From NCBI GenBank assembly GCA_030039775.1, contig JASHUX010000160.1:1-6541 (forward strand): 6,541 bases of DNA. The letters run 5' to 3'. This document shows positions 6,095-6,541 of the stretch, one piece after another; positions within the stretch are counted from its first letter, which is position 1, and each line of letters starts with the position of its first letter. The position numbers were made by a program, and so were the translations under genes. Source of the stretch: Alphaproteobacteria bacterium (lineage in GTDB: Bacteria > Pseudomonadota > Alphaproteobacteria > ATCC43930 > CGMCC-115725). Below the pieces are notes generated by a model. The model worked only from the letters and a program-made list of their open reading frames with translations. It made no database searches and was not told the origin of the DNA.

Positions 6095-6541
6095 TCAGTT
6101 TCCTTGGCGCGGCGGCGCGAGGTCGACGCCGTAACGCGCATAGATCGCTTTGATGGTGCCGGCCGCGATTAGCTTGTCGAGCGCGGCGTTGACGGCCGCG
6201 AGCAGCGCCGCATCGGGCCTAGCGATACCCACGGCCAGATTCCAGTTGAGATCTTGCACGGTTGCGAAGACCTCGACCGCTTTCATCGGTCGGCCGGCAT
6301 GTTGCGCGTTGTAGTAGCCGATCGCGGTCGGCGTCACCGCGGCGCCGGCAAGTTCGCCCGTCGCCACCTCGTCGAGGAGATCGGATTCGAATCCGGCGGG
6401 CGAAGTATGAACGCCGTGCTGTCCCAAATACATCGCCGCCATCGAGCCCGGCAGAATCCCGATCTTGCCGGCCGCCGCGAGATCGTCGAATGCGCGAATG
6501 TTCCGGTTGTCGGCGCGCACCGCCAAGGCGATGCCGCTGGC
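6095..6541 (-). CDS. Family-3 extracellular solute-binding protein (C-terminal part, 5' end outside window)
   Basis: The last 148 residues of a periplasmic binding protein of the SBP_bac_3 type (polar amino acids, also the quinoprotein-associated group). The frame runs open to the window edge (ASGIALAVRADN...), so the start and signal peptide lie beyond 6541. Visible family features are a second-lobe strand 'IALAVRAD', then 'FDDLAAAGKIGILPGSMAAMYL' (the DL...G...GS loop before the hinge) and 'VATGELAGAAVT', where the family often has an acidic ligand contact in 'GxvDA' and this protein has GELAGA. The closing 'NWNLAVGIARPDAALLAAVNAALDKLIAAGTIKAIYARYGV' is characteristic. It converges on the SDR pseudogene with 13 bp between the two stops and no terminator visible. 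It faces away from the other importer and belongs to a different operon; the ligand is unknown. Confidence 0.85.
   Translation of the reverse strand, partial: ASGIALAVRADNRNIRAFDDLAAAGKIGILPGSMAAMYLGQHGVHTSPAGFESDLLDEVATGELAGAAVTPTAIGYYNAQHAGRPMKAVEVFATVQDLNWNLAVGIARPDAALLAAVNAALDKLIAAGTIKAIYARYGVDLAPPRQGN

Noticed and set aside
5496..6134. A separate 212-codon gene starting at the ATG at 5496
   Set aside because: Its first 80 or so residues continue the SQD1-family protein, and after about 5742 the frame turns into nonsense while the family sequence continues in another frame. It is part of the pseudogene, not an independent gene.
1..6541. Mobile element, CRISPR array, tRNA or toxin-antitoxin genes
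   Set aside because: I scanned for terminal inverted repeats, transposase motifs, regularly spaced repeats, tRNA-like cloverleaf sequences and small paired ORFs and found nothing supportable.

Overview
This GC-rich window (no stretch without a gene exceeds about 110 bases) looks like chromosomal DNA of an alphaproteobacterium, perhaps a rhizobial-type soil or freshwater lineage. That placement rests on base composition, strong G/C third-position bias and the general look of the proteins. No taxonomic marker gene is present, so it is tentative. I see no RNA gene, CRISPR array, insertion sequence or phage gene.

Layout from left to right. (1) 1-1645: the end of an ABC importer operon, with a truncated SsuC/TauC-type permease followed by an NMT1/THI5-like periplasmic substrate-binding protein. 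A strong intrinsic terminator (1671-1708) closes the unit. (2) 1752-2822: an AraC-type regulator whose N-terminal half is about seven hydrophobic segments, probably a membrane-embedded sensor. Its promoter-like sequence sits so close to the ATG that the mRNA may be leaderless. (3) 2934-3803: a membrane fatty acid hydroxylase/sterol desaturase-family di-iron enzyme with all its histidine clusters. (4) 3860-4918: a complete zinc-dependent medium-chain alcohol dehydrogenase, preceded by a promoter-like sequence and a perfect 10-bp-arm inverted repeat that covers the promoter/RBS region. (5) 4949-6081: a gene of the UDP-sulfoquinovose synthase (SQD1/SqdB-like) extended-SDR family, broken by two deletions. 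The first (about 11 nt) removes the catalytic Lys of the YxxxK motif; the second is about 2 nt. (6) 6095-6541, minus strand: the C-terminal part of a family-3 (polar amino acid type) solute-binding protein, converging on the broken gene with only 13 bp between them.

How the genes fit together. The permease and binding protein clearly act together in solute import. The regulator, hydroxylase, dehydrogenase and SDR genes all point right with short gaps. The ADH and SDR genes (30 bp apart) probably form a transcription unit. A functional link between regulator, hydroxylase and dehydrogenase is possible but rests on adjacency alone. The window is mostly ordinary metabolic and transport DNA. The best points of interest are the two-lesion pseudogene, the inverted repeat in front of the dehydrogenase and the apparently leaderless membrane-bound AraC regulator. 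I found no convincing new multi-gene system.
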